From contig LT599022.1 in the NCBI GenBank assembly GCA_900079695.1, positions 1,144,287 through 1,208,286 on the forward strand: DNA of 64,000 nt. The letters are read 5' to 3'. This document shows positions 52,709 to 61,230 of this stretch, one piece after another (positions within the stretch are counted from its first letter, which is position 1; each line of letters begins with the position of its first letter). The DNA comes from an uncultured Alphaproteobacteria bacterium (GTDB lineage: Bacteria; Pseudomonadota; Alphaproteobacteria; Rhodospirillales; Rhodospirillaceae). The position numbers were made by a program, and so were the translations under genes. The notes below the pieces were generated by a model. That model was given only the letters and a program-made list of their open reading frames with translations, was not told the origin of the DNA and did no database searches.

Positions 52709-53587
52709 TCAGGGCAGCAGCACGCTCAGCAGCACCGGCAGGGTCAGAAACGCGAGCGCGGTGGAGAGAATCACCATGCTCGCGAGTTCGTCGGGGTGCT
52801 TGCGATAGCGCACCGCGAACAGATAGTTGAACACCGCCGCGGGCATCGCCGATTCGAGCACCACCACGCCGCGCTCGACGCCTTCGAGGCCGAGCAGCGC
52901 CGCCACCGCGAAGCCGACCGCCGTGCCCATGCCGAGGCGCGCCACCGCCAGCGCCGCGCCGATCCCGAGCGCGTTGATCTTCAGCCGCGCCAGCGAGACC
53001 CCGAGCGACAGCAGCATTAGCGGGATCATCATCGCGCCCAGCAGGTGGACCGGGCGGCCGAGCCACTCCGGCATCGGCGTGCCGGTGAACATCAGCGCCA
53101 GCGCCGCGGCCAGCGCCCACACCACCGGGGTCTTCGGCAGCACCGCGAGCGACGCGCGGCCGGTGGCGAACTGCGGCGACAGGGTGAACAGCAGGATGGT
53201 GCTGAGCACGAAATACGACATCGCGGCGGAAAGCCCCGGCTCCCCGAACGCGAACAGGCAGAGCGGCAGCCCGAGGTTGCCGGTGTTGCCGAACACCAAG
53301 CCGGGCAGATACGCCGAAACCGGCTGACGGCCGATTTTCAGGAGTGCCCAGCCGCCCGCGAAGAACGCCGCGTGGCAGAGGGCGGAGGCGAGCACCATCG
53401 CCCCGAACGCCGAAGGCCCGATGGTCATCGACGACAGGGTGTCGAGCACCATGCACGGCGCGCCGACGTTGGTGACGAGCGCGCCGATCTGGTTGGTGTC
53501 GAACGCATGCCCCCGGCGTGCCCAGACGAAGCCCACCAGTCCGATCAGGAAGACGGGCGCGATGATGTTCAGCAGGATGTGAAACAC
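52709..53587 (-). CDS. AEC (auxin efflux carrier)-family transporter
   Basis: A 292-residue membrane transporter with about ten helices in the AEC/BART fold. FGNTGNLGLPLCLFAFGE (near residue 100) is the family's conserved helix-break motif, and NVGAPCMVLDTLSS is the matching one in the first half. Bacterial members move malate, malonate or similar acids, or unknown solutes. No clear partner gene is adjacent. Confidence 0.9.
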   Translation of the reverse strand: MFHILLNIIAPVFLIGLVGFVWARRGHAFDTNQIGALVTNVGAPCMVLDTLSSMTIGPSAFGAMVLASALCHAAFFAGGWALLKIGRQPVSAYLPGLVFGNTGNLGLPLCLFAFGEPGLSAAMSYFVLSTILLFTLSPQFATGRASLAVLPKTPVVWALAAALALMFTGTPMPEWLGRPVHLLGAMMIPLMLLSLGVSLARLKINALGIGAALAVARLGMGTAVGFAVAALLGLEGVERGVVVLESAMPAAVFNYLFAVRYRKHPDELASMVILSTALAFLTLPVLLSVLLP

Positions 53588-53704
53588 GCCGACACCGCGA
53601 CAGGAAACAAGGGGAACGGACGACCGACGACGACGCCCCGGCGAAGCGCGAGTATCGCACGAACCGCCGCCGCGGCGGACTCCTTTTCCGCCGGAATCCG
53701 ACGA

Positions 53705-54652
53705 CTACGCGGGCGCGAGATGACAGGCGACGGCGCGACCGTCGGCGAGGACGCGCGGCACCGGCGGCTCGCGGTCGCACAGCCCGGCCACCGCCACCGG
53801 GCAGCGGGTATGGAAGACGCAGCCGGGCGGCGGATCGACCGGGCTCGGCACGTCGCCCTTGAGCGCGCCGCTGCGCCGCGGCTGCCCCGCCTCGGGCACC
53901 GGCACCGCCTGCAACAGCGCGCGGGTGTAGGGGTGCTGCGGCGCCGAGAACACCCGTTCGGTCTCACCCTCCTCGACGATTCGGCCGAGGTACATCACCG
54001 CCACCCGGCGGCACACCGCACGGATCACCGCGAGGTTGTGGGAGATGAACAGATAGGTGAGGTCGAACTCCCGCTGCAGCGACTTCAGGACTTCGAGAAT
54101 CTGCGCCTGCACCGAGACGTCGAGCGCCGAGGTCGGCTCGTCGAGAATCAGAAGCTCGGGCTTCAGCGCGATCGCGCGGGCGATGCAGACCCGCTGCTTC
54201 TGCCCGCCGGAAAGTTCGTGCGGATAGCGGTAGAGGAACTGCCGCGGCAGGCCGACGGTTTCGAGCAGTTCCGCGACCCGCGCCTCCAGCGCCGCGCCCG
54301 ACAGCACGTTGTGGATCACCAGCGGCTCGGCGACCGCGCGCAGAATGGTCATGCGCGGGTTGAGGGCCGAGTGCGGGTCCTGGAACACCACCTGGACCTT
54401 GCGCCTGAGCGTCGTCTCGACCGACGGATCGGCGAGATCCGCGCCGTCGAGCGCGATGCGGCCCGACGCGACCGGCGCGAGGCGGAGAACCGCGAGGCCG
54501 AGCGTCGACTTGCCCGAACCGGACTCGCCGACGACGCCAAGAGTGTCGCCCTTCGCGAGGGAAAGGCTGACGCCGTCCACCGCCTTGATCGTCGTCCAGC
54601 GGCGCTGCACGCGCACCGGAAACTGCACCTTGAGGGAGTCGATCTCAAGCAT
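53705..54652 (-). CDS. Peptide ABC transporter ATP-binding protein, DppF/OppF-type
   Basis: A 315-residue ATPase. Walker A is GESGSGKS, the signature is LSGGQKQR and Walker B is LLILDEPTSALD; the oligopeptide C-terminal domain carries PPGCVFHTRCP with its cysteines. ATG 54652 overlaps the preceding gene by eight bases; an earlier in-frame start at 54685 is possible. It is the last gene of the AroM-dpp operon. Confidence 0.93.
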   Translation of the reverse strand: MLEIDSLKVQFPVRVQRRWTTIKAVDGVSLSLAKGDTLGVVGESGSGKSTLGLAVLRLAPVASGRIALDGADLADPSVETTLRRKVQVVFQDPHSALNPRMTILRAVAEPLVIHNVLSGAALEARVAELLETVGLPRQFLYRYPHELSGGQKQRVCIARAIALKPELLILDEPTSALDVSVQAQILEVLKSLQREFDLTYLFISHNLAVIRAVCRRVAVMYLGRIVEEGETERVFSAPQHPYTRALLQAVPVPEAGQPRRSGALKGDVPSPVDPPPGCVFHTRCPVAVAGLCDREPPVPRVLADGRAVACHLAPA

Positions 54653-55658
54653 TCTCGGCCTCGGCGGCGGTGACGGGACAGGCAACGCGGTGCACCGCGC
54701 CGCATGGCAGCAGCGGCGGCGGCGTCTCGGCGCACGACGGCAGCGCGAGCGGACAGCGGGCGACGAAGCGGCACCCGGCGGGCGGCGCGGTGAGGTCGGG
54801 CAGCGTGCCGGGAATGCAGGCGAGCGCCGCGGGCGGCTTGCCCGGATGCGGCACCGCGCCGAGCAGGCCGCGGGTGTAGGGGTGGCGCGGGTGCGCGAAC
54901 AGCTCGGCGGTGGCGGCGTCCTCCACCACCTGCCCGGCGTACATCACCACCACCCGGTCGCAGACCTTGGCGACGACGCCGAGATCGTGGGAGATCAGGA
55001 TCACCGAAAGCCCCATCTCCTCGACGAGATCGACGATGAGGTCGAGGATCTGCGCCTGGATGGTGACGTCGAGCGCGGTCGTCGGCTCGTCGGCGATCAG
55101 CAGGCGCGGCTTGCCCGAAAGCGCCATCGCGATCAGCACGCGCTGCCGCATGCCGCCCGAGAGCTGGTGCGGATAGGCGTCCATCTGCCGCTCCGGATTG
55201 GGCAGGCGGACCTTGCGCAGCATCTCGATCGCATGTTCGCGGATCCGCGCTCCGCCCCAGCGCTCGCCGCGTGGCTTGACCCGCTGATGGGCGCGGATCA
55301 CGTCGATCATCTGGCGGCCGATGGTGAACAGCGGGTTGAGATAGGTCATCGGATCCTGGAAGATCATCGCGATCTCGACGCCGCGCACCGCGCGCATTTC
55401 GGCGGCCGAGAGGCGCAGCATGTCGCGCCCGGCGAAGTCGATCCCGCCGCCGACGACGCGCGCGGGCGGCGACGGCACCAGACCGAGCACGCTCTTGACG
55501 GTGATCGACTTGCCGCACCCGGTTTCGCCCACCACGCCCAGGAACTCGCCGGGCGCGACGTCGAAGCTCACCCGGTCGAGGGCGTGATAGGTGCCGTCGA
55601 AGGTGTCGAAGACGAGGCTGAAGTCGCGGATCGAAAGCAGCGGCTGTGTCACGGTCAT
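54645..55658 (-). CDS. Peptide ABC transporter ATP-binding protein, DppD/OppD-type
   Basis: A 337-residue ATPase. Walker A is GETGCGKS, the signature LSGGMRQR and Walker [13 protein letters not shown]; the C-terminal oligopeptide domain ends with [14 protein letters not shown]. It forms the ABC pair with the DppF-like protein. Its ATG overlaps the stop of the dppC-like gene (ATGA). Confidence 0.93.
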   Translation of the reverse strand: MTVTQPLLSIRDFSLVFDTFDGTYHALDRVSFDVAPGEFLGVVGETGCGKSITVKSVLGLVPSPPARVVGGGIDFAGRDMLRLSAAEMRAVRGVEIAMIFQDPMTYLNPLFTIGRQMIDVIRAHQRVKPRGERWGGARIREHAIEMLRKVRLPNPERQMDAYPHQLSGGMRQRVLIAMALSGKPRLLIADEPTTALDVTIQAQILDLIVDLVEEMGLSVILISHDLGVVAKVCDRVVVMYAGQVVEDAATAELFAHPRHPYTRGLLGAVPHPGKPPAALACIPGTLPDLTAPPAGCRFVARCPLALPSCAETPPPLLPCGAVHRVACPVTAAEAENA

Positions 55659-56566
55659 TCCCTGCTCTTCGGGTCGAGGATATCGCGCAGGCCGTCGCCG
55701 ATGAGATTGAAGCCGAGCACGGTGAGAAAGATGAACAGACCGGGGAAGAACGAGTACCACCACCAGTCCGGCATGTAGTTGCGCCCGACGCTGATCATCG
55801 CCCCCCATTCGGGGAACGGCGGCCGCGCACCGAGGCCAAGGAAGCCGAGCCCCGCCGCTCCGAGGATCGCCATGCCCATGTCCATGCTCGCCTTGACGAC
55901 GATCGGCGAGGCGCAGTTGGGGAGGATGTGGACGAAGACGATGCGCAGCGGTCCGGCGCCCATCGCCCGCGCCGCCTGCACGAACAGCGAGCCCTTGAGC
56001 GACAGCGCCTTCGCCTGCACCAGACGGACATAGCCCGGCCACCACACCAGCGACAGCGCCAGCATCGCGTTGAGGATGCCGGGCCCGAGCGCGCCGACGA
56101 TCGCGATCGCGAGGATCAGCCCGGGCACCGACAGAAAGACGTCGGTAACGCGCATGATCGCCTCGCCGGGAATGCCGCCGACGTACCCCGCGATCACCCC
56201 GAGCGGCACGCCCACCAGCACCGCGATACCGGTGACGATCAGCCCGACCTGGAGCGACACCCGGGTGCCGACGACGACGCGGGTGAAGATGTCGGCGCCG
56301 ACCTCGTCGGTGCCGAACCAGTGAGCCGCCGAGGGCGGCAGCAGCTTGTCGGCCATGTGGATCGCCCCGGCCGCATCCTCCGGATAGGGCACCAGCATCG
56401 GGCCGAACGCGGCGAGGAAGACGAACGCGAGCACGATCGCGAGCCCCAGCAGCGCCGAGGCATTGCGCGAGAAGGTGCGCACGTAGAGCCGCGCGAGGCG
56501 GAGGCTGCCGTGGTGGCGCTGCGCCCAGGTCGGCGGCGCGGCGGACATGTTCGTGGCGTCGCTCAT
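55655..56566 (-). CDS. Peptide ABC transporter permease, DppC-type
   Basis: A 303-residue permease with the N-terminal OppC leader domain, six predicted helices and the EAA loop ARAMGAGPLRIVFVHILPN. GTDEVGADIFTRVVVGTRVS is a typical DppC segment. It overlaps the dppB- and dppD-like genes by four bases on each side. Confidence 0.93.
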   Translation of the reverse strand: MSDATNMSAAPPTWAQRHHGSLRLARLYVRTFSRNASALLGLAIVLAFVFLAAFGPMLVPYPEDAAGAIHMADKLLPPSAAHWFGTDEVGADIFTRVVVGTRVSLQVGLIVTGIAVLVGVPLGVIAGYVGGIPGEAIMRVTDVFLSVPGLILAIAIVGALGPGILNAMLALSLVWWPGYVRLVQAKALSLKGSLFVQAARAMGAGPLRIVFVHILPNCASPIVVKASMDMGMAILGAAGLGFLGLGARPPFPEWGAMISVGRNYMPDWWWYSFFPGLFIFLTVLGFNLIGDGLRDILDPKSRE

Positions 56567-57573
56567 AGGCTCACCCGGATGCGCGGATCGATCGCGGCGT
56601 AAAGAAGGTCCATGACGAAGTTCACCACCATGAAGCTGAAGCCGACCAGCACGGTCACCGCCATGATCGGCTCGAAGTCGGAGGACACCGCCGCCTGCAC
56701 CGCATAGAGGCCGATCCCGGGCCAGTCGAACACCGTCTCGACGAGCACGGTGCCGCCGAGCATCCAGCCGAAGCGCAGGCCGATCATCGCGAGGGTGGGC
56801 AGCATCGCGTTCTTGAGCGCGTAGACGCCGACGACGCGGACCGTCGAGATGCCCTGCGCACGGGCGCTGACGACGTAGTCCTGTCGCAGGGTTTCGAGCA
56901 TTTCCGCCCGGTTGACGCGGATGATCGAGGCGAGCGCGGGGAAGCACAGGGTGATCGCGGGCAGGGCGATGTGGGAGAAGACGTCCGGGATCACCGCGAA
57001 CTGCCCGGAGAGCAGCGCGTCGAGCCCGTAGAAGCCGGTGATCGCGGGCGGTGGATCGGTGAGGATGTCGAGCCGCCCGCCGAGGGGGAAGGCGTCCCAG
57101 CCGAGCGAGAGCCATTGCTGAAGCAGCAGCCCGAGCCAGAACATCGGCAGCCCGACGCCCGAGGTGCTGAAGATCCGGATCGCGTGGTCGATCCAGCTGT
57201 TCTGCACGAACGCGGAGGCGACCCCCAGCGGAATGCCGATGACGATCGCGATCGCGATCGAGACCAGCACGAGTTCGAGGCTCGCCGGGAAATACCGCGC
57301 AAGATCGTCGGCCACCGCCTTGCCGGTGTGGATCGAGCGGCCGAGATCGCCATGGAGAATTCCCGCGACGTAACGGAAGAACTGCTCGTAGAGCGGCCGG
57401 TCGAGCCCCATCCGCTCGCGCAACTGCGCGATCATCTCGCGCGAGGCATCCGGCCCGGCGGCAAGCGCCGCCGGATCGCCGGGCGCGATATGGGAGATCA
57501 CGAACGTGAGCGCGAGCAGCATCAGCAGCATCGCCACCATCAGCGCCACCCGCCGCGCGAAAAACCGCAGCAT
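56563..57573 (-). CDS. Peptide ABC transporter permease, DppB-type
   Basis: A 336-residue permease with six predicted helices. The N-terminal FFARRVALMVAMLLMLLALT and the loop ARAQGISTVRVVGVYALKNA are standard for DppB/OppB. ATG 57573 is preferred to an earlier in-frame start at 57615, since GGAAGG lies upstream and the first helix follows. The substrate-binding protein gene ends 67 bp upstream. Confidence 0.93.
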   Translation of the reverse strand: MLRFFARRVALMVAMLLMLLALTFVISHIAPGDPAALAAGPDASREMIAQLRERMGLDRPLYEQFFRYVAGILHGDLGRSIHTGKAVADDLARYFPASLELVLVSIAIAIVIGIPLGVASAFVQNSWIDHAIRIFSTSGVGLPMFWLGLLLQQWLSLGWDAFPLGGRLDILTDPPPAITGFYGLDALLSGQFAVIPDVFSHIALPAITLCFPALASIIRVNRAEMLETLRQDYVVSARAQGISTVRVVGVYALKNAMLPTLAMIGLRFGWMLGGTVLVETVFDWPGIGLYAVQAAVSSDFEPIMAVTVLVGFSFMVVNFVMDLLYAAIDPRIRVSL

Positions 57574-57640
57574 GGAACCTTCCGTATCGTTTGAGATCGC
57601 TCCGCCGGACCGCATCGCGGCGGCCCGGCGGTCGCTTGCG

Positions 57641-59230
57641 TTACTTGCCGATGTGGAGCGGGTAGAGATCGGTTTCGGTGGTCATCCGCACCGGGCTGTA
57701 GGCGTAGCCCTTCACGTAGTCGCGGTAGACCACCGCCCGGTCGCGCATCATTCCGAAGATTTCCGGCTGGTTGGCGACGATCCGCTTCTGGATCTCGGCG
57801 TAGATCGGCGCCCGTTCCTCCCAGTTCACCGTCTTGCGCGCCGTTTCGATCAGCTTCGCGAGTTCGGGATCGTCGAGGAAGTGGGAGCCGTAATACTTGC
57901 CCCAGGAGTCCGGATGGTACTGGATCGCCACCGCGTCCGGGTCGGTCGAGACCGGCGTCGCGAACACCGCCATGATGTCGGGCGAGGTCTCGGGCTTACC
58001 GGCGCGAGCCACCATGTTCGGCCAGGTAAGCGGCACCATCTTGATGTCGATGCCGAGCGGCTTCATCGCATCGAGGAGGATGAGGCCCATCTTGCGCTCT
58101 TCCTCGAACCCCTGGATGTAGACGTATTCGAGCTCGATGCCGCCCTTCGGCCACGCCGATTTCGCCATGAAGTCCTTAGCCTTGGCGAGATCCTGACGCG
58201 GCATCTCGGGAACGTCGACCTTGCCGCGGATGTCGTCGGTGAACGGGCTGGTCTCGAGCTTGGCGCGGCCGTTGTAGACCTGCAGCAACGCGGTGTAGTC
58301 GAAGGCGTAGGCCATCGCCTTGCGCAGGTTGATGTCCGAGGTGTACTTGCCCTTGGTGTTGAACTTGAAGCCGTAGGACGTGAGCGCGGGCTCGACCGAG
58401 GTCGCCACACCCTTCTGCTTCGACACCTTGTCGAAGGTATCCGGCGGCAGATCGACGACGATGTCGGCCTCGCCCTTGGTCAGAGCCGCACTCTGCGCCG
58501 CCGGCTCGCGCATCAGCTTGTAGATCACCCCGCCGAATGCGTCGTCCTGATAAGGGAAGCCCTTCCAGTAGTCCTTGACGCGCTCGACCTCGTAGAGGGT
58601 GCCCTGCTCGAAGCGCTTGAGCTTGAACGGGCCGCTGCCCGCCGCGTGCTCGGTCAGCCACTTCTGCCCCATGTCGCCGTTTTCTTCGTGGGCGGCGATC
58701 TCGGCCGGGTTCATCACGTACCACCACGGCAGGAAGCTGAGGAACGGCGCGTAGACCTGAGTGAGCTCGAAGCGGATGGTGTAGGGATCGACGACGGTGA
58801 TGCCCTCGGGCTTCAGGAACTCGGAGAGCATCCACGCCGGGCCCTGGTTGAGCTTCAGCGTCCGCAGGAAGGAATACTTCACCGCCTCGGCGGTGACCGG
58901 GTCGCCGTTGTGGAACTTCGCGGTCTTCGCGAGGTGGAAGGTCCAGGTCTTGCCGTCGGCGCTGGTCTCCCAGCTTTCGGCGAGCCATGGCACCACCTTG
59001 GGCGGCGTGCCCTCGTACTTCACCAGGCCGTCGTAGAGCGCCTGCTGGAGAGTGCGGATCGAGGCGTCGTACTTGATGCTCGGGTCGAGCACCGGCACCG
59101 GCTGGCGCGCCGCGAGCACCAGAATCCGCGAGCTTCCCTCGCGCTCGAACGCCTGCGCCGGGGCGATTCCGGCGGCCAGCGCCGCGGCGGCGACACAGGC
59201 CAACGTCAACTTGCGAAATCTTGTTTCCAT
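57641..59230 (-). CDS. Peptide/nickel-type ABC substrate-binding protein (SBP family 5)
   Basis: A 529-residue periplasmic protein with a signal peptide cut near residue 27 (APAQAFERE). Family 5 segments are LYDGLVKYEG, WTFHLAKTAKFHNGDPVTAE, GSGPFKLKRFEQG and INLRKAMAYAFDY. AAGGAG precedes ATG 59230. It delivers a peptide-like ligand to the DppBCDF-type importer encoded downstream. The coupling to AroM, DUF1177, PepE and DUF917 genes suggests an unusual ligand rather than general peptides. Confidence 0.93.
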   Translation of the reverse strand: METRFRKLTLACVAAAALAAGIAPAQAFEREGSSRILVLAARQPVPVLDPSIKYDASIRTLQQALYDGLVKYEGTPPKVVPWLAESWETSADGKTWTFHLAKTAKFHNGDPVTAEAVKYSFLRTLKLNQGPAWMLSEFLKPEGITVVDPYTIRFELTQVYAPFLSFLPWWYVMNPAEIAAHEENGDMGQKWLTEHAAGSGPFKLKRFEQGTLYEVERVKDYWKGFPYQDDAFGGVIYKLMREPAAQSAALTKGEADIVVDLPPDTFDKVSKQKGVATSVEPALTSYGFKFNTKGKYTSDINLRKAMAYAFDYTALLQVYNGRAKLETSPFTDDIRGKVDVPEMPRQDLAKAKDFMAKSAWPKGGIELEYVYIQGFEEERKMGLILLDAMKPLGIDIKMVPLTWPNMVARAGKPETSPDIMAVFATPVSTDPDAVAIQYHPDSWGKYYGSHFLDDPELAKLIETARKTVNWEERAPIYAEIQKRIVANQPEIFGMMRDRAVVYRDYVKGYAYSPVRMTTETDLYPLHIGK

Positions 59231-59252
59231 CGCGCGCTCCTTGCTGCTGCTG

Positions 59253-59279
59253 GGCCGGGGCGCACGCGGGCGCCCGGCC
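59253..59279. repeat. GC-rich hairpin between aroM and the binding-protein gene
   Basis: GGCCGGG (59253-59259) pairs with CCCGGCC (59273-59279), and further GC pairs extend the stem with one bulge. There is no T run. Such intercistronic hairpins often adjust mRNA stability so that the binding protein is made in excess. Confidence 0.4.
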
Positions 59280-59286
59280 GATTGCG

Positions 59287-59952
59287 TCACCTGACGAACT
59301 GCGCCCATCCGGCGGCGATCACCCGCCGCGACAGGACCACCGGGCGGCCGGAAACCTCCTGGACGCGCCGCGCCATCGCTTCCGTGTAGCCCATGCAGTG
59401 CATGACGATGAGATCCATGCCCGCGAGCTCGCGCGCCGCCGCGTCGAGGCGGTCGCCCTCGTACGGCGAGGCGTGGCTGCCGCCCGCGATCGCATAGCCG
59501 GTGGGGGAAACCTCGTGCTGGACGATCTGCTCGGCGAGCGGCACCAGAACCCCGACCTTGCGTCCGTCGAGCGCCACCGCGGCGACGAAGCCGTCCACCA
59601 GCCGCTGCGCCTCCAGGAACAGCGCGCGGCAATGCAGACCCTCGAAATAGCCGGTGCAGAGCAGCACGATCAGGCCGTAGCCCGAAGCGTCGAGCTCGGC
59701 GAAGATGCGGTTGAGGCGCGCGACCGTCCGGGGCTTGCCGATCACCGCCTGACTGCCGTCGCGCAGGCGGGTGCAGAGCCGCTCCTCCCCGGCCGCGGGC
59801 GCCATCGCCGCGATTTCGGCGGCGGACAGCCCGTCGAGCGCGCCGACCTCGTCGAACGCGATCCCCGCCCCGGCGGACGGGAGATACGGCAGCAGTTCGG
59901 GAACCAGATCGTCCCGCGGCGATTGCCCGATCGTGACCAGAGCGGTTTTCAT
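59287..59952 (-). CDS. aroM: AroM family protein
   Basis: A 221-residue protein of the AroM family, which resembles Asp/Glu racemases and whose biochemical role is unknown. Conserved segments are TIGQSPRDDL (8-17), VGALDGLSAAEIA (36-48), LLCTGYFEG with Cys99, PLAEQ (138-142) and MHCMGYTEAMARRV with Cys186. The two cysteines are placed like the two catalytic cysteines of racemases of that fold. It is the first gene of the operon that continues with the binding protein and ABC transporter, and it follows a 17-bp operator-like motif. Confidence 0.9.
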   Translation of the reverse strand: MKTALVTIGQSPRDDLVPELLPYLPSAGAGIAFDEVGALDGLSAAEIAAMAPAAGEERLCTRLRDGSQAVIGKPRTVARLNRIFAELDASGYGLIVLLCTGYFEGLHCRALFLEAQRLVDGFVAAVALDGRKVGVLVPLAEQIVQHEVSPTGYAIAGGSHASPYEGDRLDAAARELAGMDLIVMHCMGYTEAMARRVQEVSGRPVVLSRRVIAAGWAQFVR

Positions 59953-60010
59953 GTCCGTCGCCTCCTGCGGCGTCGCCCGAAACGGACGGCGCCCTTGTAT
60001 CGCTTCTAAG

Positions 60011-60056
60011 AGACTATGCGGCAGGGCGGCGTCGGACCTATACGGATGAATACGTA
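60011..60056 (-). promoter_or_regulatory. Operator-promoter element of the aroM-dpp operon
   Basis: On the minus strand TACGTATTCATCCGTAT (60056-60040) is followed after exactly 23 bp by TAGTCT (60016-60011), a weak -10. The same element, with the same spacing, precedes the DUF1177 operon. The motif centre falls near -44, where LuxR-type activators bind. No -35 is evident, which fits activator dependence. Confidence 0.65.
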
Positions 60057-60121
60057 ATCACGCACCTGCTGCGCGGCGCGTTTTTTAGGCAGACCGCTCC
60101 CGGATTGGGCATCGGCCACGC

Positions 60122-61054
60122 TCAGGACGGGCGACGTCCGTCGGCGTTCGCCACCATCCAGATCAATCCGGCGGCGGAGGACACGCCCATCTTCTCCATC
60201 ATATGGCCGCGATGGATCTCGACGGTGCGCGGGCTGATCGCGAGCGTGCGGGCGATCTCCTTGTTGGCGCGTCCGGCAACCACCAGTTCGAAGACCTGAT
60301 ACTCGCGCGGCGTCAACGCCGCGACGAGCTCGGCGAGCGGCCCCTCGGGCGCGAACGCCGCGGCGGCGGAACGCCCGCACTGCCGCAGCGCCTTGTCGAG
60401 CAGGCCGGAGACGATGCGGCGGATCAGCAGCACGAGCTTGCCCGAGGTTTCGGCGACGAGCGCGCGGTCGGCCTCCGAATAGCTGATCGAATTGAGCACG
60501 ATGTAGTCGCAGGGGGCGAGCCGCTCGCAGGCGGCGACGAGTGCGGCGGCGTCGCCCGGCTCGGCATGCGCGCCGACGAACGGCACCTCGCTCGACGACG
60601 GCCGCATGGTGGTCTGGCGCGCCAGCGGGAAGATCCGCCCGGCGGTCTGCCCGGCGGTGTAAAGCGTCTCCATGGTGTGTTCGAGCGCGGTCTGCGCCTG
60701 GATCACGTAAGGCGAGCGGGGACCGGTGTCGACGAGACCGGTGGCGCCGACCACCACGAGATCGGACGGCCCGCGCTCGCGGGCGTTGCAGATCAGCGCG
60801 ACCTTCCGGCTCAACCACGCCCCGGAAACCACCACGCGGCGGCCGTCGGCGAGCGCAGTGACGATGCTGCATTCGTCGCGGTGCGGCGCGAGTTCGGCGA
60901 TCTCGGAGTGCGTCATGCCGTCGAGCGCGCCGATTTCGATCACCCGGCAGCGTCCGTCGACGTGGGCGCGGGCGTCGGTGACGATGTCGATGCGCGGCGA
61001 CTGCCCGGCGGTGATGAACGTGACGCGGCGCTCGACTTCGGAAAGGGGAGTCAT
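60122..61054 (-). CDS. AroM-like sensor domain fused to LuxR-type HTH regulator
   Basis: A 310-residue predicted transcription factor. Residues 10-220 align with the AroM encoded nearby: ITAGQSPRIDI, IGALDGMTHSEIAELAP, PLARQ and SYSEADRALVAETSGK. Residues 248-302 are a GerE/LuxR HTH (LTPREYQVFELVVAGRANKE, SPRTVEIH). Both AroM cysteines are replaced, Cys99 by Ala104 and Cys186 by Ser189, so the domain is probably a ligand sensor, not an enzyme. The ATG has GAGG upstream. The gene lies between the two operons that share its presumed operator. I know of no described regulator with this layout. Confidence 0.88.
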   Translation of the reverse strand: MTPLSEVERRVTFITAGQSPRIDIVTDARAHVDGRCRVIEIGALDGMTHSEIAELAPHRDECSIVTALADGRRVVVSGAWLSRKVALICNARERGPSDLVVVGATGLVDTGPRSPYVIQAQTALEHTMETLYTAGQTAGRIFPLARQTTMRPSSSEVPFVGAHAEPGDAAALVAACERLAPCDYIVLNSISYSEADRALVAETSGKLVLLIRRIVSGLLDKALRQCGRSAAAAFAPEGPLAELVAALTPREYQVFELVVAGRANKEIARTLAISPRTVEIHRGHMMEKMGVSSAAGLIWMVANADGRRPS

Positions 61055-61148
61055 CGCGAGAGCCTCCTGTTTCGTCGATCCGGGATTCCGGGCGCCAGCG
61101 ATGCAGGATCGGGGCCAAACCCGAACGTCCCGCGCGGCGCCGTCCGTC

Positions 61149-61194
61149 TACGTATCCCCCCGTATGTCGCGAACACGGCGATCTGCGTTAGCAT
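61149..61194 (+). promoter_or_regulatory. Operator-promoter element of the DUF1177-pepE-DUF917 operon
   Basis: TACGTATCCCCCCGTAT (61149-61165) is followed after exactly 23 bp by TAGCAT (61189-61194). It matches the element before aroM in its 13 fixed positions and in spacing. The predicted start is near 61201, about 30 bases before the GTG of DUF1177. It lies in the divergent gap, so it could also affect the regulator's own promoter. Confidence 0.65.
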
Positions 61195-61230
61195 CCTCCC
61201 GCATTCCCAATCCCGAAGCGGAGGTTTCCC

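Noticed and set aside
53673-53693. CGGCGGA/TCCGCCG hairpin after the dppF-like gene as a terminator
   Set aside because: The stem is seven pairs, but there is no T run on the relevant strand, and such repeats are common in GC-rich DNA.
60085-60106. GC-rich segment followed by six Ts near the end of the regulator gene, read as a terminator
   Set aside because: The T run is on the plus strand, where no gene ends; on the minus strand it reads as an A run before the GC segment, so it cannot end the regulator transcript.
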